From: Leuctra nigra
Taxonomy: Eukaryota; Arthropoda; Insecta; Plecoptera; Leuctridae
Direction of reading: 5' to 3'
NCBI GenBank assembly: GCA_934045905.1
Contig: OW203768.1
Location: 24,891,060-24,955,059 of the forward strand
Length of the DNA stretch: 64,000 bases
Below the pieces are notes generated by a model. The model was not told the origin of the DNA and ran no database searches. It saw nothing but the letters and a program-made list of their open reading frames with translations. This document shows, piece by piece, positions 31,498-42,870 of the stretch. Made by a program: the position numbers and the translations under genes. Positions within the stretch are counted from its first letter, which is position 1. Every line of letters begins with the position of its first letter.

Positions 31498-32325
31498 TAT
31501 TTATGCAAGTACTACAATAATTCACACAATTTTTTCACTCTTAGAAAACAGTTTTAGAACGTTTCACTTTTCCTGACATCCGAAGACTGGGGGGAGGGGG
31601 GAAGCTTTCCCCACAAAACACCCCCCACCCCGGCTCCATTGAGGCTATCGGCATTGGCTACGGATGGATTATTATAATTATGAAATATTTTTTTCTTTCT
31701 TTATATTATTTTTTTGGTTATTTTTAGACTGGATCTCAGTTTTCTTTTTTATCGGAGTAGGTCAAGGTTATGTTTATTTTTAGGCATTAAATTCTCATAA
31801 AATAACAGAATACAGATAACAGACAAGATTGGGAGGGAACCTTTCAAGCATTTGCCTCTTCCTGAGGGAATTAGCAGGAAATTAATCTCCTTCAGGAAGA
31901 TATCGACGTCGACAACTTCCGAGTGCCTGAACCAACTTGCTTCATCACATCTGATTTATTTATCAAATAGTTTTCCTGATAACTTCAGAACTTTACAACC
32001 ATTTCAAAGATGAGATGTGTAAAATATGGTAAAATAGTTTGAATTATTTCGAATCCACATGATAAAGACTAAAGAGCAAAGCTATGACAAAACCGACTCA
32101 AAGTTGAGGACATCGGGATGTTTTACCTTGACATCGAGCTCGTCCAACTCGGAGCAAAGATGAATGAATGATGACGTAACAGCTCCGAGCCACCTGTTGA
32201 GTCCGTGACGTCACAGCTGCGGTGTGATTGGCTCGATTACCCAATCAGAGATCGGAGCGAGACAACACTCGGGACACCCGCGCTACACTCTCTTTACACT
32301 GCACGAGCGGGCGTCTCGAGTGCAA
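31498..32325. other. No gene seen
   Basis: Nothing recognised apart from CACCCGCGCTACACT / GCACGAGCGGGCGTCTC at 32275-32318, which recurs at 32898-32938, so the R3 copy between them is flanked by near-direct repeats of about 40 bases. Confidence 0.4.
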
Positions 32326-32329
32326 ACAC

Positions 32330-32885
32330 TTCGGACATGGGAGAACAAAATTAATTGTTTTAAAAATCAAGTTTTAACAGAAAATGGTAGTTGATAGAAC
32401 TAGATTATGTTTTCCAAATTTATTTTGCTAATAGACCACATTTTAAATTATCTAGTTAGCTCTGCATTTCAAAAACTTTCATATGCAGTACCGTGATCCC
32501 AATATCTATTCATGTTATTATCCATTGTTGATAAAACACTAATAGATATGAGGATCACGGTACTGCATATGAAATTTTTTGAAAAGCAGAGATAACTAGA
32601 TAATTTTAAATGTGGTCTATTTGATTTTTCTTAATTTAATTTTTTTTTAGTATTTTGTATTTTTGTATTTATTGCAAATGTAATATACAGAGAAATTCCT
32701 CAGTCCCACCATAGAGTATGAATCTCTATGGTCCCACAAAACCAAACATTTGGCTTTTGTCTGCAATAGCTGTCAGAACACAACAATAACATGTATCCTA
32801 CACTTCTATATCAGGGTTCTAATTGTTTAAGAAAGTAAGTCATAAGTGTTTTTGTCGCCGTCAATTTGTCCCATCTTGCGTGAAA
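32330..32885. mobile_element. R3 element, copy 3, split by a mariner-like MITE
   Basis: Shares TTGATAGAACTAGATTA, GCTGTCAGAACACA and CTACACTTCTATATCA with 17757-18108 and 18815-19133. Interrupted at 32434-32617. Confidence 0.7.
32434..32617. mobile_element. Mariner-like palindromic MITE (TA duplication), copy 1
   Basis: Begins GACCACATTTTAAATTATCT and ends with the inverse, TA on each side. The arms run nearly to the centre (CAGTACCGTGATCC / GGATCACGGTACTG), so the 184 bases form one long hairpin. Related to 44586-44771. Confidence 0.8.
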
Positions 32886-33144
32886 AAGTGTCTTGTCCGA
32901 GACACCCGCGCTACACTGCACGAGCGGGCGTCTCCACGACGAGCTAGCTAGCGGCGCCTATACCGCGTCATATCTCTGTGTGTTGCATAAGAAGTGTTAG
33001 TCTTGCTCGAGCATTCACAGCCGACGGGAGTGTTTCTAGTTCACCGTGCCAATAGCAATGTGTCGGCACAATAGTGACATTTAACTGCACACAGTCAATT
33101 GCATCTTCACAGGTGAGCGCTTTCAACGGATAGGAGTTTAGGCT

Positions 33145-33599
33145 ATTCCAGTTCCAGTTCCTTTGATCAAAAAGGAACTAGTCCAGTTCCTAGTTCTTTT
33201 CAAATAAAGGAACTGGAAAGTTACCATTAAGGAACTAAGTTACTTTTAAGTTACAATGCCTCCAAAAGAAACCCGGATTATTTTTAATTACCCTCCTCTA
33301 AGTTGAGTGAGCAAAGCGATCTAGCAGTATATTTTAGATATCAGGTAAATTTAGGAAGACACCAAAAAATGGGTCATTATTCGTTATAATTTCTGTGCAA
33401 ATCATGTCTAAGATACTATATTTCTATTCGAAAGAAACTTAAAAATAACGAAAAATAAGTTCCTAAGTTCCTGACAAAAGGAACTTTTTAGTTCCTAAGT
33501 TCCTTTAAAAATAAAGGAACTAAGTTCCCCTAAAAGTTCCCCAAAAAGGAACTAGTTCCCGGTAACTAGTTCCTGGGAACTAGTTCCTCCCCAACACTG
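33145..33599. mobile_element. AGTTCC-rich element with hAT-like right end
   Basis: Dense GGAACT/AGTTCC words throughout; ends CCCCAACACTG, a hAT-like terminus. No matching left end or 8-bp duplication was found, so the left side is truncated or diverged. Confidence 0.5.
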
Positions 33600-33815
33600 C
33601 ATGAGGTGTTCTGACAGCTAAGGATATATTAACAGTAAATATTTTGCATTTCGAATTAAATAATCAAAAATTGACTCTAAATGTTTTTCACGACTGCAAT
33701 TCAGTCGCAGGGCTATAGTGAATGACATTTGAAAACATAATCTAGTCTCATCCACCATAATGTGTCCCTTGTTAAAACTGGATTTTAAGCATTTAATTTT
33801 CAATTAAGTTGCGGA
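33600..33815 (-). mobile_element. R3 element fragment, copy 4 (reverse)
   Basis: TTCTGACAGCTAAGGATAT, TTAACAGTAAAT and CATAATCTAGT are the reverse of R3 interior text. Confidence 0.6.
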
Positions 33816-34973
33816 ACAGTACGCTACAAATGAAAGGAGAACTGTTTGAAAGGTTTGACTTGACTTCTATGTAGATTTGGACACACTTTCGTTCCACTCT
33901 CTCGATATTCAAATCGGTTCAGTTGTAAAACATCGCAGTCAGACCTCAATGAGGAATCAATGAAGAAAACGAAGCTAGTGCACTTTTGTATAGGTATTCT
34001 GAGATAATAGCGAACAACCGGTTCTGAGTTTTAGCAGTTCTTCTGAAGTGGTCAATTTCACTTACAGTTATTAGACTAATTACATTTGTTTGTTCAATGA
34101 CATTCTTTGATCGAAAAAGCTTGGTTTGATGCATGGTTAAAATTCTTACCAGGTGCATGAATGATTGATTAGTTAATTCCGATCAACATGTACTATTAGT
34201 GATCTATAGTGTATAAAAAGATAATTGATTCATCTCTACAACATACCAACCATACCCACCATACCAACCATACCAACCATACCAAGTTGAGGAGCATAGT
34301 TTGAAATCCCAATCAATAAACCGAGCCAAAATAAACGTAATTTTCAACGCATGGCAAAGATAAAGCTACCTGTGTTTACATAATTACTTACAGTGTGTGG
34401 TTTCTACCTAATAATTTGACCAGTTTCAGTATCAGGTTTGATCAACATAGTTTCTATTCATGTGCCTCCACCTCTAACAGATAAATGTGTTTGACTGACA
34501 AAGACTTGCGATTTCAAGCTATAATCTGGACCTTGATCAGTTCATCGTTTTGGCAGGCGCAGAAATTCAATAACAATCTCATAACATAATTAAATTGTGT
34601 ATTAATATCTCCACAAGAGCTATAAAGCGATATCTTGACAAATGAAGATGCCAACACCTTGTGTTTTCACTGCCAACACATCTGACATTTCAAGCCACTG
34701 TCAAGTGGATTACAACATTACATTGGACAGATCATTGTTAAAACTCCACACATGTTTCATATTGTCATCGCATTCTGATCAACGTGTCAAATGATTACGA
34801 GTCCGTTGGAAATAATATCGAACATTATTACACCTATTCGTGATACACTATAGACTCATGGGTATAAAAGAAATGTATTATTATTTATTAATTTACTCAA
34901 AACACGTAGACCTAACACTTAATAAACTATCCAATGCATAGACAATGTGGGAGACGAAATAATAAAAATAATC
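33816..34973. other. No gene seen; short ACCATACCA repeat
   Basis: Bases 34243-34285 hold a (ACCATACCA)n run. Nothing else recognised. Confidence 0.4.
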
Positions 34974-34974
34974 C

Positions 34975-35250
34975 TAACGGTATGGCTGAGTGGTAACGCT
35001 CTGAACTTGTATTCCAGAGGCCCGGGTTTGATTCCCGCGGCCGTCCTTCCTGACTGGGTTTTTTTTCGTGGTTTTGTCGAGAGGCAAATGCTGGGAAGGT
35101 ACCCTACTAATAGGCCACGACCGCCTTCTTCCCACCTTCCATCCTTACCTACTCTTCACCATCATCTCCCAATCATCATCATAATCATTCATCCGTCGCC
35201 ATTAGCCTCGCTGCAGAACAGTGCGACGTTAAGCCCCAGACAAAAAAAAT
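34975..35250 (+). mobile_element. tRNA-derived SINE
   Basis: A pol III type head with A-box TATGGCTGAGTGG and B-box GGGTTTGATTCCC, a body with GAGGCAAATGCTGGGAAGGT and GCCACGACCGCCTTC, a region of CATCATC triplets, and a tail GTGCGACGTTAAGCCCC followed by A8. Reverse fragments of the same family occur at 19305-19400 and 49632-49768. Autonomous partner unknown. Confidence 0.82.
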
Positions 35251-36168
35251 ACCCTATTATATAAATAATAATAAAATTCCTTTATTATAATTCAAAATAA
35301 TTTGAATATTATCATTCAATTCCTGGCGTAAACATTGGCCGAGAAAATGAAAATTTTAGGAATTTTAGGAAAGAAAACAGAACGTTATATAAAAATAAGG
35401 TTTTGGAAGTGTTTTCGTGATTTGTTTTTAAAAATAATAATGTATTTTGATCAACCTCAGAACTTGAGTAACCTTTTCAGAACGAAATGCCCAAAGTTTT
35501 GTAATGTGTTAGTGTATAGTCTGCCACATTGCAACAGAGAAGATTCAGGTCCCTGCTGCTGGAATTGGGTTGCTCTCTGCTAATGTTTGTTCTTGTTCAA
35601 GTCAACAGCTCTATGCGTGTTGTTTTCCAGCGGCTTATTTCACCTCCTAACGCGACTTATATTCTTAACAATACGATATCTGTCCTCGGATCTCAACGAC
35701 TTTGACTGTGTAGTTTCGCAAGAAGATGTTTGGAATGATTCACACACTGATTATAAGGTATATTCTACGATCAATGATATATTTCACTCTTATCTTAATC
35801 AGTTGGAAATTTATCTTTAAATTTTAAATAATCCACATTATTTTGTTCTTGTTTTTGATCGGTATGTAATATTAATTTATTGAATGTGAAAAATAAAAGG
35901 GACTGATAAGGAATACAAAAATGGATTACAAAAATGTTGCATATACTGCTGTGAAGTAAGTTATTTTAATTCAAATATTGAAAACCACAAAAACCATAAA
36001 AAGGCGGCCTCTACTTTTTTCTTAACGGCTTGTCCAATTGTTTTCAAAATTTAACAGCATAGAGATAAGGAGTAAATCTGTGCCTATGATCGCACTGATA
36101 GCTTGTGCGATCTTACATTTATCAGCCTATCAGATTTATTGAACGTTCAAGTTTTGTTTGGCCAAGTG
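35251..36168. other. No gene seen
   Basis: Two short open frames (35335-35583, 35587-35820) show no motif, signal or codon regularity that supports them. Confidence 0.35.
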
Positions 36169-36170
36169 TA

Positions 36171-36285
36171 CAGTCAGGGAAACTAGATGGTTCATACTCT
36201 GCCTCTCTCTGACCAATAACATAAACATGTTTTTATATGGAGCAGAGAGAGATAGCTAGTATGAACCATCTAGTTTCCTTGACTA
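36171..36285. mobile_element. Mariner-like palindromic MITE, 115 bp
   Basis: Left CAGTCAGGGAAACTAGATGG, right inverse CCATCTAGTTTCCTTGAC, TA outside both ends; CTCTCTCTG / CAGAGAGAG continue the stem. Confidence 0.78.
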
Positions 36286-37161
36286 TACTAGAGATAGGGT
36301 GTAAAATGGAAGGTAGAAGGGGGATATTTATATAAATACATTATATTATATTTGCTTAAAGTTGTTTGTTATGGCTGAAAAAGTAAACTTGTAACAAAAT
36401 CAAAACTTCAATTGTCTCTCCTTTTTCACTGCCCTATGGAAACACGAACTTCTAAATAAAAAAGTGCATCTAAAATGTTTCCTGCCAGAAGTGGCTCCAT
36501 CACGTATCTCTTGTTTGTTCGAATAGTAAACCTAAAACACAAAACTATACGGATTATATGATTTACATTTTATTTCATTAGGATCGTTGCGTATAATTTC
36601 GACGAGCTGACGAAATGGTCACGGTGATTTGGAATGCTGTTTCCATCTCTCAATGACTCCTCATTGGACTGCTGTGACATGGATGAGAGGTTCTCAGGCG
36701 CGTAGGAATCTGTGTCATCATGGGAGGGGGGAGGTCTTGGGGGCGAAGTACACCAGTTCTAACCCCGCAGGGTGTTTGTTAGAATTTAAACAATTTTAAG
36801 GTGATTCTGCAAACTTAATTTAGAAGCTACATTTCAAAATGCAACTTGTACATTCTGCATTTTTTTCTGTTCGAGATGAAAAAAACATTAAAGCAACAAA
36901 GTTTACGCAGCCTGATACTCGAACTTGTAAAAATCACATTAAACCAAAATGTAATTGATTATGTAAACACAGGATTTCGCATCTCTTCCATGCTAATGTC
37001 CATAGAAAATAACGTTTATCGCTGTTAAATGTTTTTGGACAAGTCGTATTTTGAAAGTTAGCTCCTCAATTATAAACAACCCCCCAGGTTTTTCTCCAGA
37101 TGGCATTTTGTTTAGAATTTAATCAATTTCTTTAAGTGATTCTGGGACGTAAATGTATACA
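36286..37161. other. No gene seen
   Basis: Nothing recognised. Confidence 0.35.
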
Positions 37162-37163
37162 TA

Positions 37164-37691
37164 GGGTAACCGGATACAATAAGGTCAACGTTTTAGTTTC
37201 CTGCTTCTAACAAGAAAAGTAAACACGGTAAAAAAACATTTAGAATTCCATAAAAAAGTAAGAAAATCATGGATTAAAAATGTATGTTGGGAGTAACAAA
37301 TAAAAACATACATTTTTGCCAATTGGCTATATTGCATCCTAGTGGATACAATATGGCTAAAATTAGTGCTAAAATTATGGCTAATATAATGCTAAAATTA
37401 ATGTGAAAATCACATCAAAATCACAATTCAGCAATTTTAAACAATAGAAAAGAGTCCCGGAATACACCAAAATAATTTGAATATAAGTCAAACTTGTATT
37501 ATTAACGTCACAAAATATTAAAGGTACCTACCTATGCGATGAGAAATTGACTTTCGACTTCTTGACGGTAGTTAATGAGTGAACGCGTCACAGAATTAGT
37601 AGTTTCATTCTTCATGCTTACATGCAAATCCAAATGTTTTTAATTATAATTGGCCTTTTTGCATCCATGGCCTCATTGTATCCTGGTACCC
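37164..37691. mobile_element. Mariner-like MITE, 528 bp (TA duplication)
   Basis: Ends GGGTAACCGGATACAATAAG and CTCATTGTATCCTGGTACCC are inverted with a few mismatches, with TA on each side (37162-37163, 37692-37693). A subterminal AGTGGATACAATATGG repeats the motif inside. Confidence 0.75.
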
Positions 37692-37693
37692 TA

Positions 37694-39544
37694 ATTTTTG
37701 CATCGTCAATGGGGGTTCAGACTGCTCGAGTGGGGATAATCCCCATCCCCTATTCCTACGCGCCTGTCACGTCATCCTCTTCGACTTCTGATCCGCGTGT
37801 AAATCTTGTCAAGGATTCGATGGGCGACAAAACTCAGCAGTCGAATAACATGTGTTATCTCTCGACTTAGTTCTTCAAGATTAAGCAAAAATTAGGTTAT
37901 AAAAATGTCAATCTCGAACAAATAATCATTATCAAAGATTTTAATTTTGATTTGATTGTCGCTGGATTACGAGAATGTTGTTTATGTAACGCGTTTGCGC
38001 TGATGATTTATTGCTGATTTCTGTGCCAATGTGATGCGAGCAAGTTCAGAACAACGACTAGACTTGAGAGAGTTGAATAAACACGTGACAACTGACAGTG
38101 GCGTACCTTCAGATTTCGGCAACCTGCTTTTTTAATTGTCTATAGGTACCGTAAAAATCTTTACAAATATGCATCTTTTTGTGTTGGTTCGTAAATTTAC
38201 TTTATAACAATTGTAAATCCAGTTACGTGCTGTGGAATTTTGTAAGGTAAGAAGGTATTATTATAACCCTAGCTTTATTTTATTGCATATAATTATACAC
38301 TATATACAATACAATACTCTGATATGAGTCTGGGAGGTTATCACAAAAATACGTGTAGATTTTTTTTTTAATTTCGCTATTAAATTTGACGCGATTTAAA
38401 CACAAATTTGGGTCGATTTAGTTTCTAAATTCTTTAAATTACATCTCTTTTTACTATCGGTTATCGATATTTTTGCTTTCTGCCATTATAATTCCATTAG
38501 CTTGTAGGAGTGCAGATTTGTGGAGAATGAAACATAACAATAATGATCTCCTATACTTTCACAGACAAGCGAGCTGCTTCGACTATCAGACGAACACATT
38601 TTGCTATGTGTTTAGTTAATCTCTCGTCATTTCTGTCAATAACATAACTTCACTACACAATGGTAAATACAAGTGGAGGAATCTTCTGGTTTCCTCCGCT
38701 TTGAACGTGATTGTTCATGACGCTTTGCATATGACGTCACATCTGCAGCTTCACTGCACTTTCCTGCATCCTGGTGATGCACTTTCTTATGAGTTAACCT
38801 CAGGCTGATTGGGCCTCTAGTCAGAGATTGTGACAAGGAAGATTCAAAACAACATCCTTCGACTCCAACAAAACCATTCAACATAAAGTAATGATTTAAG
38901 TATAATGACTAAAACTAAGGGTGGCACAGCAACAAATATTGAAAACAATATTGCAAAAATGACCTCTCACAATATGAATGAAAACCAGGAACCAATTTCC
39001 GCACACTATAATAAACAAGCACAACTGTTTGTTGAAAACACTACAAAAATACCTTAAGTATGTTCTTTAATTTTTCTAAAATTTCGATTAAATGGCCAAA
39101 TATCCACCTAGATATACACAAAAATAAAATTTGTGTTGACATAATATAACAAAAAAGTTGTCACTCGAGAACAATGTCACTGGTGCTCGACATTTTCGAT
39201 TGTGTCTACATGAGATCTCATCGATCTGCACTAGACATTATGTTACTCACTTCAACCTGACAATCTTAACGCGATATGACAACACAGAGGTTCCGGCTTC
39301 GTTTCCCTCTCAGGACGGTATCTCATATCAGCCGAGAGGTTAATGCTAGCCACCTCCTTCTCACCGCCAGCTTGATAGTAGTTTGTACTATAGTATAGTA
39401 CAAATATTGTAGAGTAATAGTATAGCATAGCATAATATTTGTGCGATAGTTTGTAAACGCGTTAAAAAGGAGCATTCAGTTTCCATACATGAAAATATCT
39501 GTGGGTATACTGTAAACAAATACATCGAGAAGGACTTGGTGCAT
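37694..39544. other. No gene seen
   Basis: About 1.8 kb of AT-rich sequence without a recognisable exon or element end. Confidence 0.35.
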
Positions 39545-39825
39545 TTTTATAAAATTAAAAAATACTTGGCGCATCGATTCTTTAGTACATTATAGGTATA
39601 GGTAGGTAGGTCTATCTGATTTCTGGCCTAGGTATAGGTACTTCTAAACTATTTTATATACACGATGCGCAAAGTAATTTTTTATTTTTAAAATAATCTA
39701 TTGACTTAGCTCATTTTTTGATATCACTACTTTTCAAAGCTTAGTTTTTAGTGATTTCCTTCGTTTTCTTTTTGTTAGTTGAAGAGATTTGGCTTGTATT
39801 TTTACACGGAGTGTATTTTATGGGG
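39545..39825. mobile_element. Hairpin repeat, copy 4
   Basis: AAATACTTGGCGCATCG and CGATGCGCAAAGTAATTT arms, then TTTTTGATATCACTACTTTT, TTAGTTGAAGAGATTTGGCT and ACACGGAGTGTATTTTATGG as in the other copies. The left arm is shortened. Confidence 0.72.
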
Positions 39826-40215
39826 TTGATTTCACTGCCATTAAGATGGCACCACGTCGAAATGAATTCGGTCGAAGGAAATGAAGAAGTACGCTCTGAA
39901 CTGTTCTATAACGCTGGTCCAGCTCGGATGTTGAGACAAGAGCTGAGATTGCTCGTCAATCTATGAGATGATCGCGTGGAGGGGGTAACTGGCAGTTATG
40001 TGATTGCTGGACCTTAACGAAGACAAAAGACTGATGGTTTAGTGTAAGTGGAGGAGTTGAAGCATGATGTTGTCTCACAACATGTGACCCGGAGGTCAAT
40101 CAGTCGCATGTGAATCATTAGGAGCTGCAACTGTGTGTACCTATTCATTATCATGCTTAATGATTACTTGTTTCCACCTTCGCAGTCACCCACAACACAT
40201 TCCCATCGACTTCTC

Positions 40216-40715
40216 CTTAAGGTAGCACAACTGATATCTCACATCTTCCAAATAAGCCTATTTTTGGCAGAGGTATCAATAATCACTATTTACACGATAC
40301 TGTGAAATATGAACAACTTCTCGTGTCTAGATTTTGAGATATTGTAGTTATAAATTCCTATTTTTAACATGTAGTCTTATGTGGGCAATTAAAATTATGA
40401 CGATTTTCATGCTATTTTTGAGTTTTGAATTTTACTGAGGTTCAACGTTATTTCAAAAAACTGATTTCTAGATAGATAGTTGGACATTCTATTAGGAAAA
40501 AAATTGAAAACAATACCAACGTGTGCTATTTTAAAAGTTATCAACCAAAAACTAAATGATTTCCCTATACCTCCTGTGTTACAGTTTTGTTCATTCTCGG
40601 AAGGCAATAAATTGAAACCTCGCTATACGACAGGGGTTGCAAGTTAAATGACATTTTATGATTCATTTATACTTAAATATAGTTGATATGTAGGAAAACG
40701 TTTTCTGCTATCGTT
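40216..40715 (+). repeat. Dispersed repeat R4, copy 1
   Basis: TTTTTGGCAGAGGTATCAAT through ACTTAAATATAGTTGA is nearly identical to 48893-49345 and, reversed and more diverged, to 42121-42655. Non-coding. Confidence 0.78.
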
Positions 40716-40878
40716 AAGTCGAGTAAAAGAGGGTTGCGCACGCTTGTGCAATGAGACATGGTGACAGCATCGTCACCGGTGGTCTGACAGTTCGTAGTGG
40801 CCATTCACTACCTTCATTCCATTCTCCTAGGAGATCTCTAACCCTCATCAGTGCGTTGTGTCGAATGGCTGACCGTCC

Positions 40879-40951
40879 GGCCGGGTAGCTCAGTTGGTAG
40901 AGCTCTCACCCGGCAAGTGAGAGGTCCCGGGTTCGAGCCCCGGTTCGGTCG
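40879..40951 (+). tRNA. tRNA-like gene or SINE head (anticodon position GGC)
   Basis: A 73-base cloverleaf can be drawn: acceptor GGCCGGG / TTCGGTC (with G-T pairs), D-arm GCTC...GAGC, anticodon arm CTCAC CCGGCAA GTGAG, T-arm CCGGG TTCGAGC CCCGG. The loop would place GGC (alanine) at 34-36, but position 33 is C, not the near-invariant T, and the 5' half recurs as a fragment at 1088-1125. I favour a tRNA-derived repeat over a working tRNA gene. Confidence 0.5.
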
Positions 40952-41336
40952 GACATTTTTCACTTCGCACTTCCCTTCCTATCATCCTGACTCCACTGGA
41001 AGTTTTCCTTAAAACCCAGTATATCAACAATCCAGTTTGTTGATCCAGTCAGAGAGCATCTGACTGGATATCGGAAGGTCGTGGGTTCGAGTCCCACTCG
41101 AGGAAAATCTTTTCTCATTGCAGTTGGTATTTATTTACATCTACCTATCTGAGGTTATCAGCGAAAACCATATTTCACACATATGCGCACTCATCTGCTT
41201 ATGAGGAAACCAAGTCGAGTGAAGTTAGTCAGTTGTCAAACGTGAAACATATTCCACGGTCTTCTGACCCTATCTTCAAATCTCGGTAAGTTGCTAACGC
41301 AGCTTATATTGGAACACAGCCGCTGCAATGTTAACT

Positions 41337-41409
41337 GCCTCGATAGCTCAGCTGGTAGAGCATCTGACTGGATATCGGAAGGTCGTGGGTTCGAGTCCCA
41401 CTCGAGGAA
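41337..41409 (+). tRNA. tRNA-like unit 1 of array (anticodon position GGA)
   Basis: Acceptor GCCTCGA / TCGAGGA (only the first pair mismatched), D-arm GCTC...GAGC, anticodon arm TCTGA CTGGATA TCGGA, T-arm GTGGG TTCGAGT CCCAC, then TCTTTTCT as a possible pol III stop. A- and B-boxes look intact. GGA would read serine codons, but the long variable arm of tRNA-Ser is missing, so it may be a tRNA-derived repeat. Confidence 0.55.
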
Positions 41410-41640
41410 AATCTTTTCTCATTGCAGTTGGTATTTATTTACATCTACCTATCTGAGGTTATCAGCGAAAACCATATTTCACACATATGCGCACTCATCT
41501 GCTTATGAGGAAACCAAGTCGAGTGAAGTTAGTCAGTTGTCAAACGTGAAACATATTCCACGGTCTTCTGACCCTATCTTCAAATCTCGGTAAGTTGCTA
41601 ACGCAGCTTATATTGGAACACAGCCGCTGCAATGTTAACT

Positions 41641-41713
41641 GCCTCGATAGCTCAGCTGGTAGAGCATCTGACTGGATATCGGAAGGTCGTGGGTTCGAGT
41701 CCCACTCGAGGAA
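41641..41713 (+). tRNA. tRNA-like unit 2 of array
   Basis: Same sequence as the unit at 41337, exactly 304 bases downstream. Confidence 0.55.
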
Positions 41714-41944
41714 AATCTTTTCTCATTGCAGTTGGTATTTATTTACATCTACCTATCTGAGGTTATCAGCGAAAACCATATTTCACACATATGCGCACTC
41801 ATCTGCTTATGAGGAAACCAAGTCGAGTGAAGTTAGTCAGTTGTCAAACGTGAAACATATTCCACGGTCTTCTGACCCTATCTTCAAATCTCGGTAAGTT
41901 GCTAACGCAGCTTATATTGGAACACAGCCGCTGCAATGTTAACT

Positions 41945-42017
41945 GCCTCGATAGCTCAGCTGGTAGAGCATCTGACTGGATATCGGAAGGTCGTGGGTTC
42001 GAGTCCCACTCGAGGAA
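41945..42017 (+). tRNA. tRNA-like unit 3 of array
   Basis: Same sequence as the unit at 41337, 608 bases downstream. Confidence 0.55.
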
Positions 42018-42120
42018 AATCTTTTCTCATTGCAGTTGGTATTTATTTACATCTACCTATCTGAGGTTATCAGCGAAAACCATATTTCACATATATATAT
42101 ATATATATATGTAAAATGAA

Positions 42121-42655
42121 GGTACTACCTTAAGGTATAGAGCAATCGATCGATACAAAAATAATTTTTCTTGAAATTAAACACGTTCGAAAAGCGTTTT
42201 CCTACATTTCAACTATATTAATGTACAAAATATTATTTTAATGTCCTGTAGTTTGCAACTCCAGTCCAACAAGGAATTTTCAATTTTATGTCATGAGTGG
42301 ATGAACAAAACTTTAACATGGGAGGTGTAGGAAAATAATTTCGTTTTGGTTTATAACTTTTAAAATAGCTCATATTGGTATTGTTTTCAATTTGTTTCCT
42401 GATAGTTTGTTTATATGTCTTCCATAAGAAAAAATGTCGTTCAAATCTATCGACACAAAAAAATAGATCTTCATTATCACAAAAATATGACACGATTTTC
42501 TTTAAGATAACATGGTGGAGATAACTCAATTTATCTCAGAAACTGGACACGAGAAGTGTTTAATTTTTTCATGGATTGTGTTTTGCATGATGAGTCACCA
42601 AAATTTCAAGAAAATCGGAGACATTGAGGTTATGGTGGTTCTACCTTAAAAGGCT
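42121..42655 (-). repeat. Dispersed repeat R4, copy 2 (reverse, diverged)
   Basis: Reverse-strand match to 40216-40715 in block order (GTTTTCCTAC, AACAAAAC, GATTTTCTT), with both edges carrying CTACCTTAA. Confidence 0.6.
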
Positions 42656-42870
42656 TTCACAGTCCGTATTGGGTTCCCGACCTGCGGGGGGTTTGGGGGG
42701 CAAGACCACCCCAATTTGACCCAATGGGACTTATCTTGAAAATCTAACTATTTCAGTAATGATTTTACGCATTGGGACCGAATATAAAATTGATTCAAAA
42801 TTTTTCTACTGAAACAAAAGTGAAGTTGCAATAATGTACCGGCGCTCACTGCATCCCTGATTATTAAGGT

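Larger units (their letters stand above)
41033..42090 (+). repeat. 304-bp tandem array carrying tRNA-like units
   Basis: Three and a half nearly identical 304-bp units. Each has a 73-base tRNA-like segment followed by about 230 bases (TCTTTTCTCATTGCAGTTGG ... GCCGCTGCAATGTTAACT). Units start at 41337, 41641 and 41945; the first tRNA-like segment (41033-41105) has a foreign 5' part. The last unit breaks off in an (AT)n run at 42091-42112. Confidence 0.9.

Noticed and set aside
31598..31633. G/C-run region resembling a promoter island
   Set aside because: Only short homopolymer runs; no other promoter feature.
37622..37870. 82-codon secreted peptide candidate
   Set aside because: Its start lies in the inverted terminus of a MITE (37164-37691), so the hydrophobic leader is transposon sequence.
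40879..40951. Functional tRNA-Ala
   Set aside because: Position 33 is C, acceptor stem has three G-T pairs, and a truncated relative exists at 1088; kept only as tRNA-like.
41291..42114. Repeated 100-codon frames (LDSSAGRASDWISEGRGFESH)
   Set aside because: Translation of tRNA-like sequence in the 304-bp tandem array.
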